A stretch of 64,000 nt of DNA from Macondimonas sp045864775 (GTDB lineage Bacteria > Pseudomonadota > Gammaproteobacteria > UBA5335). The position numbers and the translations under genes are program-made. Shown here piece after piece: positions 7,569-14,781 of the stretch. The stretch spans positions 868,001 through 932,000 of the forward strand of contig BTVR01000002.1 of assembly GCA_045864775.1 (NCBI GenBank), read 5' to 3'. The first letter of the stretch is position 1; the number at the start of each line of letters is the position of its first letter. The notes beneath the pieces are model-generated. The model worked only from the letters and a program-made list of their open reading frames with translations. It ran no database searches and was not told the origin of the DNA.

Positions 7569-8029
7569 TCGCAGTGCCGCAGGCGGCCATCGATCTCGCA
7601 AAGCGCTTCGAGGGCTTCCACCGTGTGCCGAGAGCCGATCCCGGCCGCGCGCATCCCTACGTCTGCCCCGCTGGGTACTGGACCATCGGCTACGGCCACC
7701 TCTGCGATCCGAAGCACCAGCCAGTCACAGAGGCCGAGGCCGAAGCCTACTTGGCCACCGACCTCATGACGGCGCTGAAAGCGACGCTGCGCTACTGCCC
7801 CGTGCTGGCCACCGAGCCTGAGGGGCGGCTCGCCGCCGTCGTGGACTTCACCTTCAACCTCGGCGCGGGGCGCCTCCAGACATCGACGTTGCGGCGTCGG
7901 GTCAATCAGCGCGACTGGTCAGGCGCAGCCACTGAACTGCGCCGATGGATCTATGGCGGCGGAAAAGTGCTGCCCGGCCTCGTCACCCGGCGAGCGGCGG
8001 AGATTGCCTTGCTTCTTCGCAACGCTTGA
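7565..8029 (+). CDS. Phage endolysin (GH24-type lysozyme)
   Basis: A 154-residue T4-type lysozyme that cleaves the glycan strand of peptidoglycan. The catalytic Glu lies in LAKRFEGFHR near residue 13; the motif GYWTIGYGHLCDP follows near residue 38, and VDFTFNLGAGRLQTSTLRRR matches the C-terminal lobe. No signal peptide is seen, consistent with holin-dependent export. The start is GTG at 7565, overlapping the holin stop by GTGA. The C-terminal RWIYGGGKVLPGLVTRRAAE is also typical. It appears functional. Confidence 0.88.
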   Translation: MIAVPQAAIDLAKRFEGFHRVPRADPGRAHPYVCPAGYWTIGYGHLCDPKHQPVTEAEAEAYLATDLMTALKATLRYCPVLATEPEGRLAAVVDFTFNLGAGRLQTSTLRRRVNQRDWSGAATELRRWIYGGGKVLPGLVTRRAAEIALLLRNA

Positions 8030-8106
8030 TCCGAAAGCGCTCGGCAGCGCTTGGCTTCAGGGCCGAACAGCGCGTTCATGCCATTCCCCGCAACGGAGAA
8101 GTGCCG

Positions 8107-8397
8107 ATGACCAACAGATACAAGAAGGCCGTGATCGAGGACGTCGTCTCTCACGATATCGACGAGGCCGAACAGTCCAAGCTCCTCGATCTGTTTGAGC
8201 ACGCGATGAAGTCAGTCGCAACCACACTGGTCCGCGAGGCCCGATTCGACACGAGCGACTTCGCTACCGCGAAGCAGGCAAACTGCGACGGCTTTCAGCT
8301 GACGCTGCAGCGTCTGCACGTTGACGGTCGAGACGTCTGGCAAGGCCAGTTCAGCAGAGCCGAACAGCGGCTCACCGTGATCGCATCCCTCGAATAG
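8107..8397 (+). CDS. Hypothetical protein after endolysin
   Basis: A 96-residue soluble protein, no family recognised. It begins MTNRYKKAVIEDVVSHDIDE and ends with an alternating-strand pattern (FQLTLQRLHVDGRDVWQGQF, then LTVIASLE). A GGAGAAG ribosome site lies 6 bp before ATG. It follows the endolysin with about 77 bp between them, and converges on the truncated HrgA-like fragment. It may be a phage moron gene or an immunity-type cargo gene; sequence alone does not decide. Confidence 0.5.
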   Translation: MTNRYKKAVIEDVVSHDIDEAEQSKLLDLFEHAMKSVATTLVREARFDTSDFATAKQANCDGFQLTLQRLHVDGRDVWQGQFSRAEQRLTVIASLE

Positions 8398-8405
8398 CCT
8401 GGCAC

Positions 8406-8726
8406 CTAATCGACTTCCTTCGGCACGTCCCAGTCCGCCAGCCGCGCTTCGCCGGTCTGGTAGAACTGCTTCACCAGCTTCACGTACTCGAGGAAGTCCT
8501 TGTTCTCGGTGGCCAGCCGGTTGGCGGTGTCCCAATCAATCTCGCCGCGCTCCCTGGCGGGGATCAGAACCTGGCTTTCGGACGGGTTCTCGACGTCGAG
8601 CTTGATCAGGCCGATGCCATGGGCCGCAAACAGGCGATCACTCAGAAGTTTCCTGGCTTCACACTTCCGCCGGACAACTTCATAGAGGCTGCCCCAGCCG
8701 AAATCCTCACGACGTTCGGTCGCCAA
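8406..8726 (-). pseudogene. C-terminal fragment resembling HrgA/COG2958 proteins
   Basis: About 100 residues with the recognisable ending GIGLIKLDVENPSESQVLIP, then ARERGEIDWDTANRLATENKDF and VKLVKQFYQTGEARLADWDVP. This is like the C-terminus of larger HTH-containing proteins (HrgA-type) often located near restriction systems. The only possible start in frame is a TTG at 8726, and the N-terminal two-thirds expected for the family is missing, so it is treated as a truncated gene at the island edge. The assignment is from memory of the motif. Confidence 0.5.
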
Positions 8727-8763
8727 CTACTCTTTGGGTAGCTGTTGCCAGCGGTGTGGCTTG

Positions 8764-8780
8764 CGGACGCGGGTTCGATT
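8764..8780 (+). repeat. Second 17-bp copy of the ssrA T-arm core (attR-like)
   Basis: Exact copy of cggacgcgggttcgatt found at 2090-2106 in ssrA. Here the sequence after it (gagcaacacg) does not continue the tmRNA 3' end, so this is a bare attachment core rather than a duplicated gene end. It marks the right side of the main island. Confidence 0.75.
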
Positions 8781-8934
8781 GAGCAACACGGAATCGAACT
8801 GGCGGTGATCCTGGCGGCGGGCATCGCGGCAGTGATCGAGTCAAGCTGCTACGATTCACCACGGAAAAGGGGCTAATCCGCACCGTTCCGCAGCGGTTTG
8901 CACCGGCTGTAAGGTGCTGAGTTATCTAGGTTTG

Positions 8935-8960
8935 GCGCGGGTTACAGGCCCACCACCATA
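8935..8960 (+). repeat. Degenerate ssrA 3' end (older att site)
   Basis: The stretch GCGCGGGTTACAGGCCCACC followed by ACCATAAT aligns with the end of ssrA (ACGCGGGTTCGATTCCCGCC, then GCCTCCACCAATACT) with substitutions and a short deletion. The TPsiC loop and acceptor are no longer functional. Likely the original end of the ssrA gene or an earlier attachment site displaced by the island. Confidence 0.55.
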
Positions 8961-9245
8961 ATGTGAAATCCCAACCCTTATCCGGTTGGGATTTTTTCTT
9001 GCCTGATCGAGCCGAACCCTGCGTGTCGATGGGGTTCCTGCGGAAGCCTGCGGACTTCGCCAGCCGCCCGAATTGGCCGTTCCGGGCCACATTCCACTCT
9101 CTCCTTGCCATTCCTTTTCCTGGCTGGCCATCCCTCCCTCCGACCTCGCTCGCGGAACCGGGCCCGAAGTCCGCAAAGGCCATCGGTGACGCGCATACAG
9201 ATCAGAGAGGTACGCGCGGCCGAGTCGAATGGTTGGATTGCTCAC
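8945..9245. repeat. Copy 2 of the imperfect ~300-bp island-flanking repeat; no gene
   Basis: Diverged counterpart of 2123-2400 with conserved block order, including CCTGCGGACTTCGCC, CTCTCTCCTTGCCATTCC, GAAGTCCGCAAAGGCC and the closing GCGCGGCCGAG, GGTTGGAT. In this copy TGCGGACTTCG and CGAAGTCCGCA are perfectly complementary over 11 bp across about 130 nt. No credible protein lies between 8727 and 9402. Confidence 0.7.
8967..8997 (+). terminator. Hairpin-T terminator, counterpart of the ssrA terminator
   Basis: AATCCCAACC, loop CTTATC, GGTTGGGATT and a T-run. It has the same position relative to the degenerate ssrA end as the terminator at 2130-2159 has to the intact one. Probably the displaced ancestral ssrA terminator. 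Confidence 0.85.
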
Positions 9246-9402
9246 CCCGTCCTTGGGGTTCGCCCCTTCGGGGCCGACAGGGTCGTCCAAATTCACTCCC
9301 GGCGACTTTGTGCGGCATTCGGTGGCCAAGGAGACGCGGCGGGTGCGTTTTGTCGGTGAACCAATCCCCATGGAGGAGAAAACCCCCGGCGGGAGGACGA
9401 GG

Positions 9403-9573
9403 ATGCGCGCCAATTCCTATTGGCAATGGGCCGAATGTGATCCCGCCCGGCCGGGCCTGGTCACGCCCGACGGAGAGATCTTGAGCTTCGGTGAACTGGG
9501 CGCCCGGGACGCGCTGGGTATGCAACGGGGCGATCACCTCGCGCTGATCCGTCCCAATGCGCACCATACGCCC
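9403..9573 (+). pseudogene. Remnant of an acyl-CoA synthetase (AMP-dependent ligase)
   Basis: Begins MRANSYWQWAECDPARPGLV, then TPDGEILSFGELGA, which matches the N-terminus of acyl-CoA/fatty-acid ligases, and continues GMQRGDHLALIRPN, the usual GLxxGDxVAxLxPN segment. About 12 residues between these two blocks are missing and nothing recognisable follows RPN. A GGGAGGACGAGG ribosome-like site precedes the ATG. Only about 57 of the expected 500 or more residues remain. It lies between the island flank and the dacA promoter. Confidence 0.6.
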
Positions 9574-9620
9574 TGCCAACGCCGCTGGTCTGCATCAGGC
9601 ATCCTGACAACCCGCCCAGG

Positions 9621-9648
9621 TTGTGCGGCCCGCGCCACAGGCTAGAAT
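9621..9648 (+). promoter_or_regulatory. Promoter of the dacA-dat-ybeD-lipB operon
   Basis: TTGTGC (9621-9626), a 16-bp spacer and TAGAAT (9643-9648). The predicted start near 9655 gives a leader of about 58 nt before dacA. Confidence 0.55.
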
Positions 9649-9713
9649 GGGCACTTTCGCGCGGGCGCCGTGCCCGCCGTCTGGCACGCCACCGACAGGG
9701 GTTGTCCTTTCCC

Positions 9714-10865
9714 ATGGTGCTCATCCGCTCTCCTCGCTCGCTTCTGGTTTCCTTCCTTCTGCTGTTCTGGACCACCGCCGCGCTCGCCGCGCCCATCCCG
9801 GTGCCGGCGCCGCCCCAGATCAACGCCAGCAGCTATGTGCTGATGGATTTCGACAGCGGACGGCTGCTGGCCTCGAGCAATCCCGACCAGCGCGTGGAGC
9901 CGGCCAGCATCACCAAGGTCATGACGGCCTATGTGGCCTTCCGGCAGCTGGCCGACGGCGATCTCAAGCTCGACGAGCAGGTGACCATCAGCGAGAAGGC
10001 ATGGCGCTCGGAAGGCTCCCGGACCTTCCTCAAGGTGGGCTCGCAGATCGACGTCGAGACGCTGATCAAGGGCATGATCGTGCAGTCGGGCAACGATGCC
10101 AGCATCGCCCTGGCCGAGCACATCGCCGGCGCGGAGGAGTCCTTCGCAGGCCTGATGAACCAGTACGCCCAGCAGATCGGCATGCGCAATTCCCACTTCA
10201 TGAACGCGACCGGCCTGCCGGACCCGAACCACTACACCACGGCGCACGACATCGCGCTGCTGGCGCAGGCGATGATCCGCGACTTCCCGGAGCAGTATCG
10301 CTGGTATTCGATCCGCTCCTTCCTGTTCAACGGCATCGAGCAATCCAATCGCAACCGCCTGTTGTGGCGCGATGCCAGCGTAGATGGCTTGAAGACGGGT
10401 CATACCAGTTCGGCGGGCTTCTGTCTGGCCGCCTCGGCCAAGCGCGACCAGATGCGGCTGATCACGGTCGTCATGGGCACGCCCAGCGACAATGCCCGCA
10501 TGAACGACAGCCAGGCCCTGCTCAACTACGGCTTTCGCTTCTACAGCACGCACCGGCTCTATGGCGCAGGGGAGACCGTGACCGAGGCGCCGCTGTGGAT
10601 GGGCAAGGTCAACCGGATCGGGCTGGGCCTGAACAAGGATCTCTACATCACGGTGCCGCGCGGGCAGTATGAGGGCGTAAAGACGCAGGCCGAGGTGCGG
10701 GACCGGCTGGTGGCGCCACTCGCCGCCGACGGCCCGATCGGCAAGCTGGTGGTGCGCTTCAACGACGACCCCCTGCTCGAGGCACCGCTCTATCCGCAGC
10801 AGGCGGTCGAAAAAGGCAACCTCTTCAAGCGCCTGTGGCACTGGCTGCTGATGTGGTTCCAATGA
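9714..10865 (+). CDS. dacA: D-alanyl-D-alanine carboxypeptidase (PBP5/6 family)
   Basis: Periplasmic low-molecular-mass penicillin-binding protein that trims the terminal D-Ala from peptidoglycan stem peptides. The 383-residue protein has a signal peptide (residues 1-26, ending LAA), the active-site SITK (Ser65, Lys68), SGN at 125-127 and KTG at 227-229, the three motifs of the family. A beta-rich C-terminal domain follows, ending with the amphipathic membrane anchor LFKRLWHWLLMWFQ. ATG 9714 starts the signal peptide. Its stop overlaps the dat start by ATGA, coupling it to D-amino-acid metabolism. The name could equally be dacC. Confidence 0.95.
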   Translation: MVLIRSPRSLLVSFLLLFWTTAALAAPIPVPAPPQINASSYVLMDFDSGRLLASSNPDQRVEPASITKVMTAYVAFRQLADGDLKLDEQVTISEKAWRSEGSRTFLKVGSQIDVETLIKGMIVQSGNDASIALAEHIAGAEESFAGLMNQYAQQIGMRNSHFMNATGLPDPNHYTTAHDIALLAQAMIRDFPEQYRWYSIRSFLFNGIEQSNRNRLLWRDASVDGLKTGHTSSAGFCLAASAKRDQMRLITVVMGTPSDNARMNDSQALLNYGFRFYSTHRLYGAGETVTEAPLWMGKVNRIGLGLNKDLYITVPRGQYEGVKTQAEVRDRLVAPLAADGPIGKLVVRFNDDPLLEAPLYPQQAVEKGNLFKRLWHWLLMWFQ

Positions 10866-11737
10866 GCGACGAACGCATCGTCTATCTCGATGGCGCCTTT
10901 CTGCCGTTGCAGCAGGCGCGCGTCTCGGTGCTGGATCGCGGATTTCTGTTCGGCGATGGCGTGTATGAGGTGATCCCGGTCTACGCCGGTCGGGCCTTCC
11001 TGCTGGATGAACATCTGGCCCGGCTCGAGCGCAGCCTTCAGGCTATCCGGCTCGAGAGCCCTCTGTCGCGCGGCGACTGGGCCGGAATGGTGGACACGCT
11101 CATCGGGCATCAGGGCCCCGGCGACTGGTCGGTGTATTTGCAGGTGACGCGCGGCTGCGACGATCATCGCGACCACGCGTTTCCGGCCGTCGTTCGGCCG
11201 ACCGTGTTCGCGATGGCGAGCCCTCTGAAGCCGCCGCCGGCCACGTGGCTGAGCGAAGGCATCGCCACGCTCAGCCGCCCCGATCCGCGCTGGAGCCGCT
11301 GCGACATCAAGGCGATTGCGCTCTTGGCCAACGCCCTGTCGCGCCAGGAAGCGAAGGATGCCGGCGCGGTGGAGATCCTCTATCTGCGGGGCGGCGTGCT
11401 GACCGAAGGCGCGGCCAGCAACATCTTCGTCGTCCGGGACGGCGCGCTGCTGACCTCGCGCGCGGACGAGCGCATCCTGCATGGCATCACGCGCCAACTG
11501 GTGCTGCAGCTGGCGCGCGCGGCCGAGCTGACGGTTCGCGAGACCGACATCCCCGAAGAAGCGCTGCGCAGCGCGGACGAGCTGTGGATGACCAGCTCCA
11601 CCCGCGCCGTAATCCCGATCACGCGGCTGGACGGCGCGCCGGTCGGCGCGGGCCGCCCCGGTCCCATGCACGAACGCATGATGGCGCTGTGGGATGCGGC
11701 GCTCGACCGCTGGCGGCAGGGCGCCGCGCTGTTGTGA
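10862..11737 (+). CDS. dat: D-amino-acid (D-alanine) aminotransferase
   Basis: Pyridoxal-phosphate enzyme of fold type IV (class IV aminotransferases) that interconverts D-alanine and D-glutamate with their keto acids, feeding peptidoglycan synthesis. The PLP Lys is Lys150 in RCDIKAIALLANAL, and the phosphate-binding segment GGVLTEGAASNIFVV lies near 178-192. The N-terminus carries the typical VSVLDRGFLFGDGVYEV. The length, 291 residues, is normal. It overlaps dacA by 4 bp and precedes ybeD and lipB, an order common in gammaproteobacteria. A branched-chain aminotransferase is the alternative, but the gene context favours Dat. Confidence 0.92.
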   Translation: MSDERIVYLDGAFLPLQQARVSVLDRGFLFGDGVYEVIPVYAGRAFLLDEHLARLERSLQAIRLESPLSRGDWAGMVDTLIGHQGPGDWSVYLQVTRGCDDHRDHAFPAVVRPTVFAMASPLKPPPATWLSEGIATLSRPDPRWSRCDIKAIALLANALSRQEAKDAGAVEILYLRGGVLTEGAASNIFVVRDGALLTSRADERILHGITRQLVLQLARAAELTVRETDIPEEALRSADELWMTSSTRAVIPITRLDGAPVGAGRPGPMHERMMALWDAALDRWRQGAALL

Positions 11738-11742
11738 GCGCG

Positions 11743-12006
11743 ATGACCGACGAGAGCCTGCTGAGCTTTCCCTGCGTCTATCCCATCAAGGCGGTCGGCC
11801 AGCTCGCGCACGAACCGGAGCGCGTGGTGCGCACGGTGATTGCCGTGCATGTCGATGATGCCGACGTCCTGGCGGTGGATACGCGACCGAGCAGCGGCGG
11901 GCGCTACCTCGCCGTCACCGTCACCCTGCGCGCCAGCAGCCGCGCCCAACTCGATGCCCTCTATCGGGACCTCAGCGCCGAGCCGCGACTGGCGTGGGTG
12001 ATCTAA
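11743..12006 (+). CDS. ybeD: DUF493 family protein YbeD
   Basis: An 87-residue alpha/beta protein of the YbeD family (DUF493) commonly placed between dac and lipB. Motifs include LLSFPCVYPIKAVGQ at the start and YLAVTVTLRASSRAQLDALY near the middle, ending in a short EPRLAWVI strand. ATG 11743 is used; an in-frame GTG at 11734 that overlaps the dat stop is an alternative adding three residues. Its end overlaps the lipB start by 13 bp, so the two are probably translationally coupled. The biochemical role is unknown; an ACT-like regulatory fold has been described for the family. Confidence 0.88.
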   Translation: MTDESLLSFPCVYPIKAVGQLAHEPERVVRTVIAVHVDDADVLAVDTRPSSGGRYLAVTVTLRASSRAQLDALYRDLSAEPRLAWVI

Positions 12007-12623
12007 CCGCTCCCGTGGTCCGGGATTGGGGCGTCGCGCCCTATGCCGAGGTCTGGACGGCGATGCGGGACTACACCGACCAGCGCAGCGACGACACGCC
12101 CGACGCGCTGTGGTTCGTCCAGCATCCGCCGGTCTATACGCTCGGCATGCACGCGCGGCCGGAGCACGTCCTCATGCCCGGCGCGATCCCGGTGGTGCAG
12201 ACCGACCGCGGGGGACAGGTCACCTATCACGGACCGGGCCAGTGGGTGGTCTATCCCCTGCTTGATCTGCGGCGGCTCGGGTTCGGGATCCGCAGCCTGG
12301 TCAGCGCGCTGGAGCAGGCGGTCATCGACCTGTTGCACGGCTACGGCGTCGAGGCGCACGCACGGCGCGAGGCGCCCGGGGTCTATGTCGGTACCGCCAA
12401 GATCGCCGCGCTGGGGCTGCGCATCCGGCGCGGCTGCAGCTATCACGGCCTCGCGCTCAACGTCGATATGGATCTTGCGCCGTTCGCCGGCATCAACCCC
12501 TGCGGATACGCGAATCTGGCCGTGACCCGGCTGCACGACCTGCGGCCCGACATCCCGCCGTCCGTGGTGCGCCATGATCTGGAACGCGCCCTGCGCCGTT
12601 CATTGCGCCTGACCCCCGCCTGA
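11994..12623 (+). CDS. lipB: Octanoyl-[acyl-carrier-protein] transferase LipB
   Basis: Transfers octanoate from acyl carrier protein to lipoyl domains, the first step of lipoate synthesis. The 209-residue protein contains RGGQVTYHGPGQ (72-83), the catalytic Lys136 in GTAKIAALGLRI and the catalytic Cys170 in INPCGYANLAVT. The start is GTG 11994 inside ybeD. Unlike E. coli, lipA does not follow; a weak hairpin (CCCTGC with GCAGGG, 12639-12656) lies after the stop and an unrelated dehydrogenase comes next. Confidence 0.95.
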   Translation: MGDLTAPVVRDWGVAPYAEVWTAMRDYTDQRSDDTPDALWFVQHPPVYTLGMHARPEHVLMPGAIPVVQTDRGGQVTYHGPGQWVVYPLLDLRRLGFGIRSLVSALEQAVIDLLHGYGVEAHARREAPGVYVGTAKIAALGLRIRRGCSYHGLALNVDMDLAPFAGINPCGYANLAVTRLHDLRPDIPPSVVRHDLERALRRSLRLTPA

Positions 12624-12736
12624 GCATGTCGAGTCTGTCCCTGCGTTCGAGCAGGGGCTTGTCACATCCCACCGTCTAGAATCGGCATGCGGAATCGCCC
12701 GCGATCGTGCATGTTCCGAACCTCAGGAGGACCGCC

Positions 12737-13813
12737 ATGAGCATGATGAAAGCAGCCGTGTTCGTCGCACCGGGAAGAATCGAGCTCGGCGAAAAACCGA
12801 TTCCCGCCGTCGGCTCAGACGATGCCTTGATCCGCATCACTACGACGACGATTTGCGGCACGGATGTCCACATCCTGAAGGGGGAATACCCCGTGGCACC
12901 GGGCCTCACCATCGGTCACGAACCGGTCGGCATCATCGAAAAGCTGGGCACGAACGTTCGGGGCTACCGGGAAGGACAGCGCGTCATCGCCGGCGCGATC
13001 TGTCCCAGCTTTACCTCCTATGCCTGCCAGGATGGCTTTCCGGCCCAGGACGGCGGCTGCCTGTCCCACGGCTACAAACCCATGGGCGGCTGGCGCTTCG
13101 GCAACACCATCGACGGCGCCCAGGCCGAATTTCTTCTGGTTCCGGACGCGCAGGCCAATCTCGCACCGGTGCCGGACGGCCTGACCGATGAGCAGGTGCT
13201 CATGTGTCCCGACATCCTCTCCACCGGGTTTGCCGGTGCGGAGGCCGCCAACATCCGCATCGGCGACATCGTCGCGGTATTCGCGCAGGGGCCCATCGGC
13301 CTGTGTGCGACCGCCGGCGCCCGGCTTCGGGGCGCGAGCACCATCATCGCCGTCGACGGCGTCGACGCGCGGCTGGGGATCGCGCGCCGGATGGGCGCCG
13401 ACGTCACCCTCAATTTCCGCGAAGTCGACGTCGTGGAGGAAATTCTCCGGCTAACCGGTGGCCGTGGCGTCGACGCCGCCATCGAGGCGCTGGGGCTGCA
13501 ATCGACCTTCGAAAATGCCCTGCGGGTCCTCAAACCGGGTGGCACGCTGTCGAGCCTGGGCGTCTATTCCAGTGACCTGACCATTCCGCTGAGTGCCTTC
13601 AACGCGGGGCTTGGCGACAAGAAGATCGTTTCTTCCCTGTGCCCCGGAGGCAAGGAACGCATGCGGCGTCTGCTCAACGTCGTCGCATCGAGCCGCGTCG
13701 ATCTCGGGCCGTTGGTGACCCACCGCTATGCGCTCGATGACATCGCGGCCGCCTACGACCTGTTCGCTCATCAGCGCGACGGCGTGCTCAAGGTGGCCGT
13801 CAAGCCGGGTTAA
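12737..13813 (+). CDS. Zinc-dependent NAD(P) alcohol dehydrogenase
   Basis: Medium-chain dehydrogenase of 358 residues that resembles the tetrameric secondary alcohol dehydrogenases of Clostridium beijerinckii and Thermoanaerobacter. Catalytic zinc ligands are Cys40 (TTTICGTD) and His61-Glu62 (TIGHEPVG), with the third ligand Asp in MCPDILSTG. The Rossmann segment is AVFAQGPIGLCATAGARLRG. The structural-zinc Cys cluster of liver-type enzymes is not present. A consensus AGGAGG ribosome site lies 6 bp before ATG 12737. Substrate (isopropanol, short secondary alcohols or aldehydes) is not determined by sequence. It stands alone, without an evident pathway partner. Confidence 0.88.
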   Translation: MSMMKAAVFVAPGRIELGEKPIPAVGSDDALIRITTTTICGTDVHILKGEYPVAPGLTIGHEPVGIIEKLGTNVRGYREGQRVIAGAICPSFTSYACQDGFPAQDGGCLSHGYKPMGGWRFGNTIDGAQAEFLLVPDAQANLAPVPDGLTDEQVLMCPDILSTGFAGAEAANIRIGDIVAVFAQGPIGLCATAGARLRGASTIIAVDGVDARLGIARRMGADVTLNFREVDVVEEILRLTGGRGVDAAIEALGLQSTFENALRVLKPGGTLSSLGVYSSDLTIPLSAFNAGLGDKKIVSSLCPGGKERMRRLLNVVASSRVDLGPLVTHRYALDDIAAAYDLFAHQRDGVLKVAVKPG

Positions 13814-13947
13814 GCGATGGCATACGGCGCTGGCCTCGCCGGGCCGGACCATAAAGGCTCAGGTTTCCCCCGGGCTTGCCGATCACTTCAGGGCCGGCAA
13901 ATCGAATCGCCGGCTGTGTGTGATGGATGCATCAAGGAGAGACCGAG

Positions 13948-14256
13948 ATGAAGATCAAGACATTGGTGATCACTGCGGCCCTGGCGCTCGTCCCTCTGGC
14001 CAGCCAAGCGCAGATGGCGGATATGAGCGATGCCGCGATGTCGGAAGTGCATGGCCAGGCGCTGAGCATCGTGCGCGACAAAGGACGCAGCTTCAGCTTC
14101 GACACCGAGTCCAACACGATGTCGTTCAGCAAGGGCAGTCTGCTGGACATCGACGCCGCGGCGACGGTGTTCGGCTACGGCTTCACCGTGACCGACCTCG
14201 GCTGGGACCGGAATCGGGGGTTCTCGCTCGGCTGGACCCAGCCCGTCATTCCCTGA
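13948..14256 (+). CDS. Small secreted protein with LSDAELSEVxGQ-like motif
   Basis: A 102-residue protein with a clear signal peptide (MKIKTLVITAALALVPLASQA) and a strong AAGGAGAG ribosome site. The mature form begins with MADMSDAAMSEVHGQALSIV, a version of the short (L/M)SDxxMSEVxGQ motif seen at the N-terminus of several secreted gammaproteobacterial proteins. The rest alternates strands and turns (FSFDTESNTMSFSKGS; GYGFTVTDLGWDRNRGFSLG) with no catalytic motif. It is a single gene between the alcohol dehydrogenase and the atp terminator. Unknown function; surface or extracellular location is inferred. Confidence 0.75.
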   Translation: MKIKTLVITAALALVPLASQAQMADMSDAAMSEVHGQALSIVRDKGRSFSFDTESNTMSFSKGSLLDIDAAATVFGYGFTVTDLGWDRNRGFSLGWTQPVIP

Positions 14257-14291
14257 CCCTCCTCAGCGGGCGGTCTCCGCCTCGCAAAGAC

Positions 14292-14317
14292 AGAAAGCCC
14301 GCGTTCGCGGGCTTTCT
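14292..14317. terminator. Bidirectional terminator between secreted protein and atpC
   Basis: Perfect 12-bp stem AGAAAGCCCGCG / CGCGGGCTTTCT with a two-base loop, flanked by A-rich sequence on one side and T-rich sequence on the other. It suits both the plus-strand small gene and the minus-strand atp operon, which converge here. Confidence 0.85.
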
Positions 14318-14338
14318 CTTGTCGATTGACCGGCGGGA

Positions 14339-14758
14339 TCAGCTGCGGATCTTGCGCAGCCGCTCCAGCATCTGCAGCTTGGCGATCGCCTCGGCCAGTT
14401 CCGCCTGCGCGCGGGCATAATCGATGTCGGACTGCCGCTGCGTCAGCACATCCTCCGCCCGGCGTTTGGCTTCCAGCGCCGCCGCCTCGTCCAGATCCTT
14501 GGCACGCAGCGCGGTATCCGCCAGCACGGTGACCTTGAACGGCTGGATCTCGAGGATGCCGCCGGACACGAAGAAATGGGCGTCGTTGCCTTGCTCGTCG
14601 CGGACACGGACTTCCCCTGCCCGCAACAGGGTCAACAGCGGCGCGTGGCGCGGCGCGATGCCGACGTCCCCTTCCATCGCGGGAGCGAACACCATGCTTG
14701 CGCTGCCCGAGAAGATCTCGCCCTCGGCGCTGACGATATCGACGTTGATCTGGCTCAT
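14339..14758 (-). CDS. atpC: ATP synthase epsilon subunit
   Basis: Subunit of the F1 central stalk that couples rotation to catalysis and can inhibit ATP hydrolysis. The 139-residue protein has the N-terminal beta-sandwich (VDIVSAEGEIFSGSASMV; GDVGIAPRHAPLLTLLRAGE) and the C-terminal helical hairpin (LDEAAALEAKRRAEDVL; ARAQAELAEAIAKLQMLERLRK). It is the last gene of the nine-gene atp operon, 23 bp after atpD, and ends near a bidirectional terminator. Confidence 0.97.
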   Translation of the reverse strand: MSQINVDIVSAEGEIFSGSASMVFAPAMEGDVGIAPRHAPLLTLLRAGEVRVRDEQGNDAHFFVSGGILEIQPFKVTVLADTALRAKDLDEAAALEAKRRAEDVLTQRQSDIDYARAQAELAEAIAKLQMLERLRKIRS

Positions 14759-14781
14759 CTCGCCTTACTCCCGGCAGCGGT

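Larger units (their letters stand above)
2090..8780. mobile_element. Decaying ssrA-integrated element (phage/island remnant)
   Basis: Roughly 6.7 kb between two exact 17-bp copies of the tmRNA T-arm. Contents in order: Sel1-type protein (minus), small HTH protein and truncated serine recombinase (minus), a broken phage tail module, an intact lysis module (plus), a small unknown gene, and a truncated HrgA-like fragment (minus). No tyrosine integrase is left, although such elements normally use one to enter tRNA or tmRNA genes, so this is a deletion remnant or several nested insertions. The recombinase present has lost its catalytic domain, so the element is probably immobile. Confidence 0.75.

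Noticed and set aside
8764..8780. Second T-arm as a complete tRNA or tmRNA gene
   Set aside because: No acceptor stem, anticodon arm or CCA surrounds it; the sequence after the 17-mer diverges at once.
8922..9413. Open frame over the duplicated ssrA flank
   Set aside because: It overlaps a terminator hairpin and resembles common composition artefacts; counterpart of the artefact at 1948.
12639..12656. Terminator after lipB
   Set aside because: The hairpin is only 6 bp and lacks a T-run; kept as a weak note under lipB.
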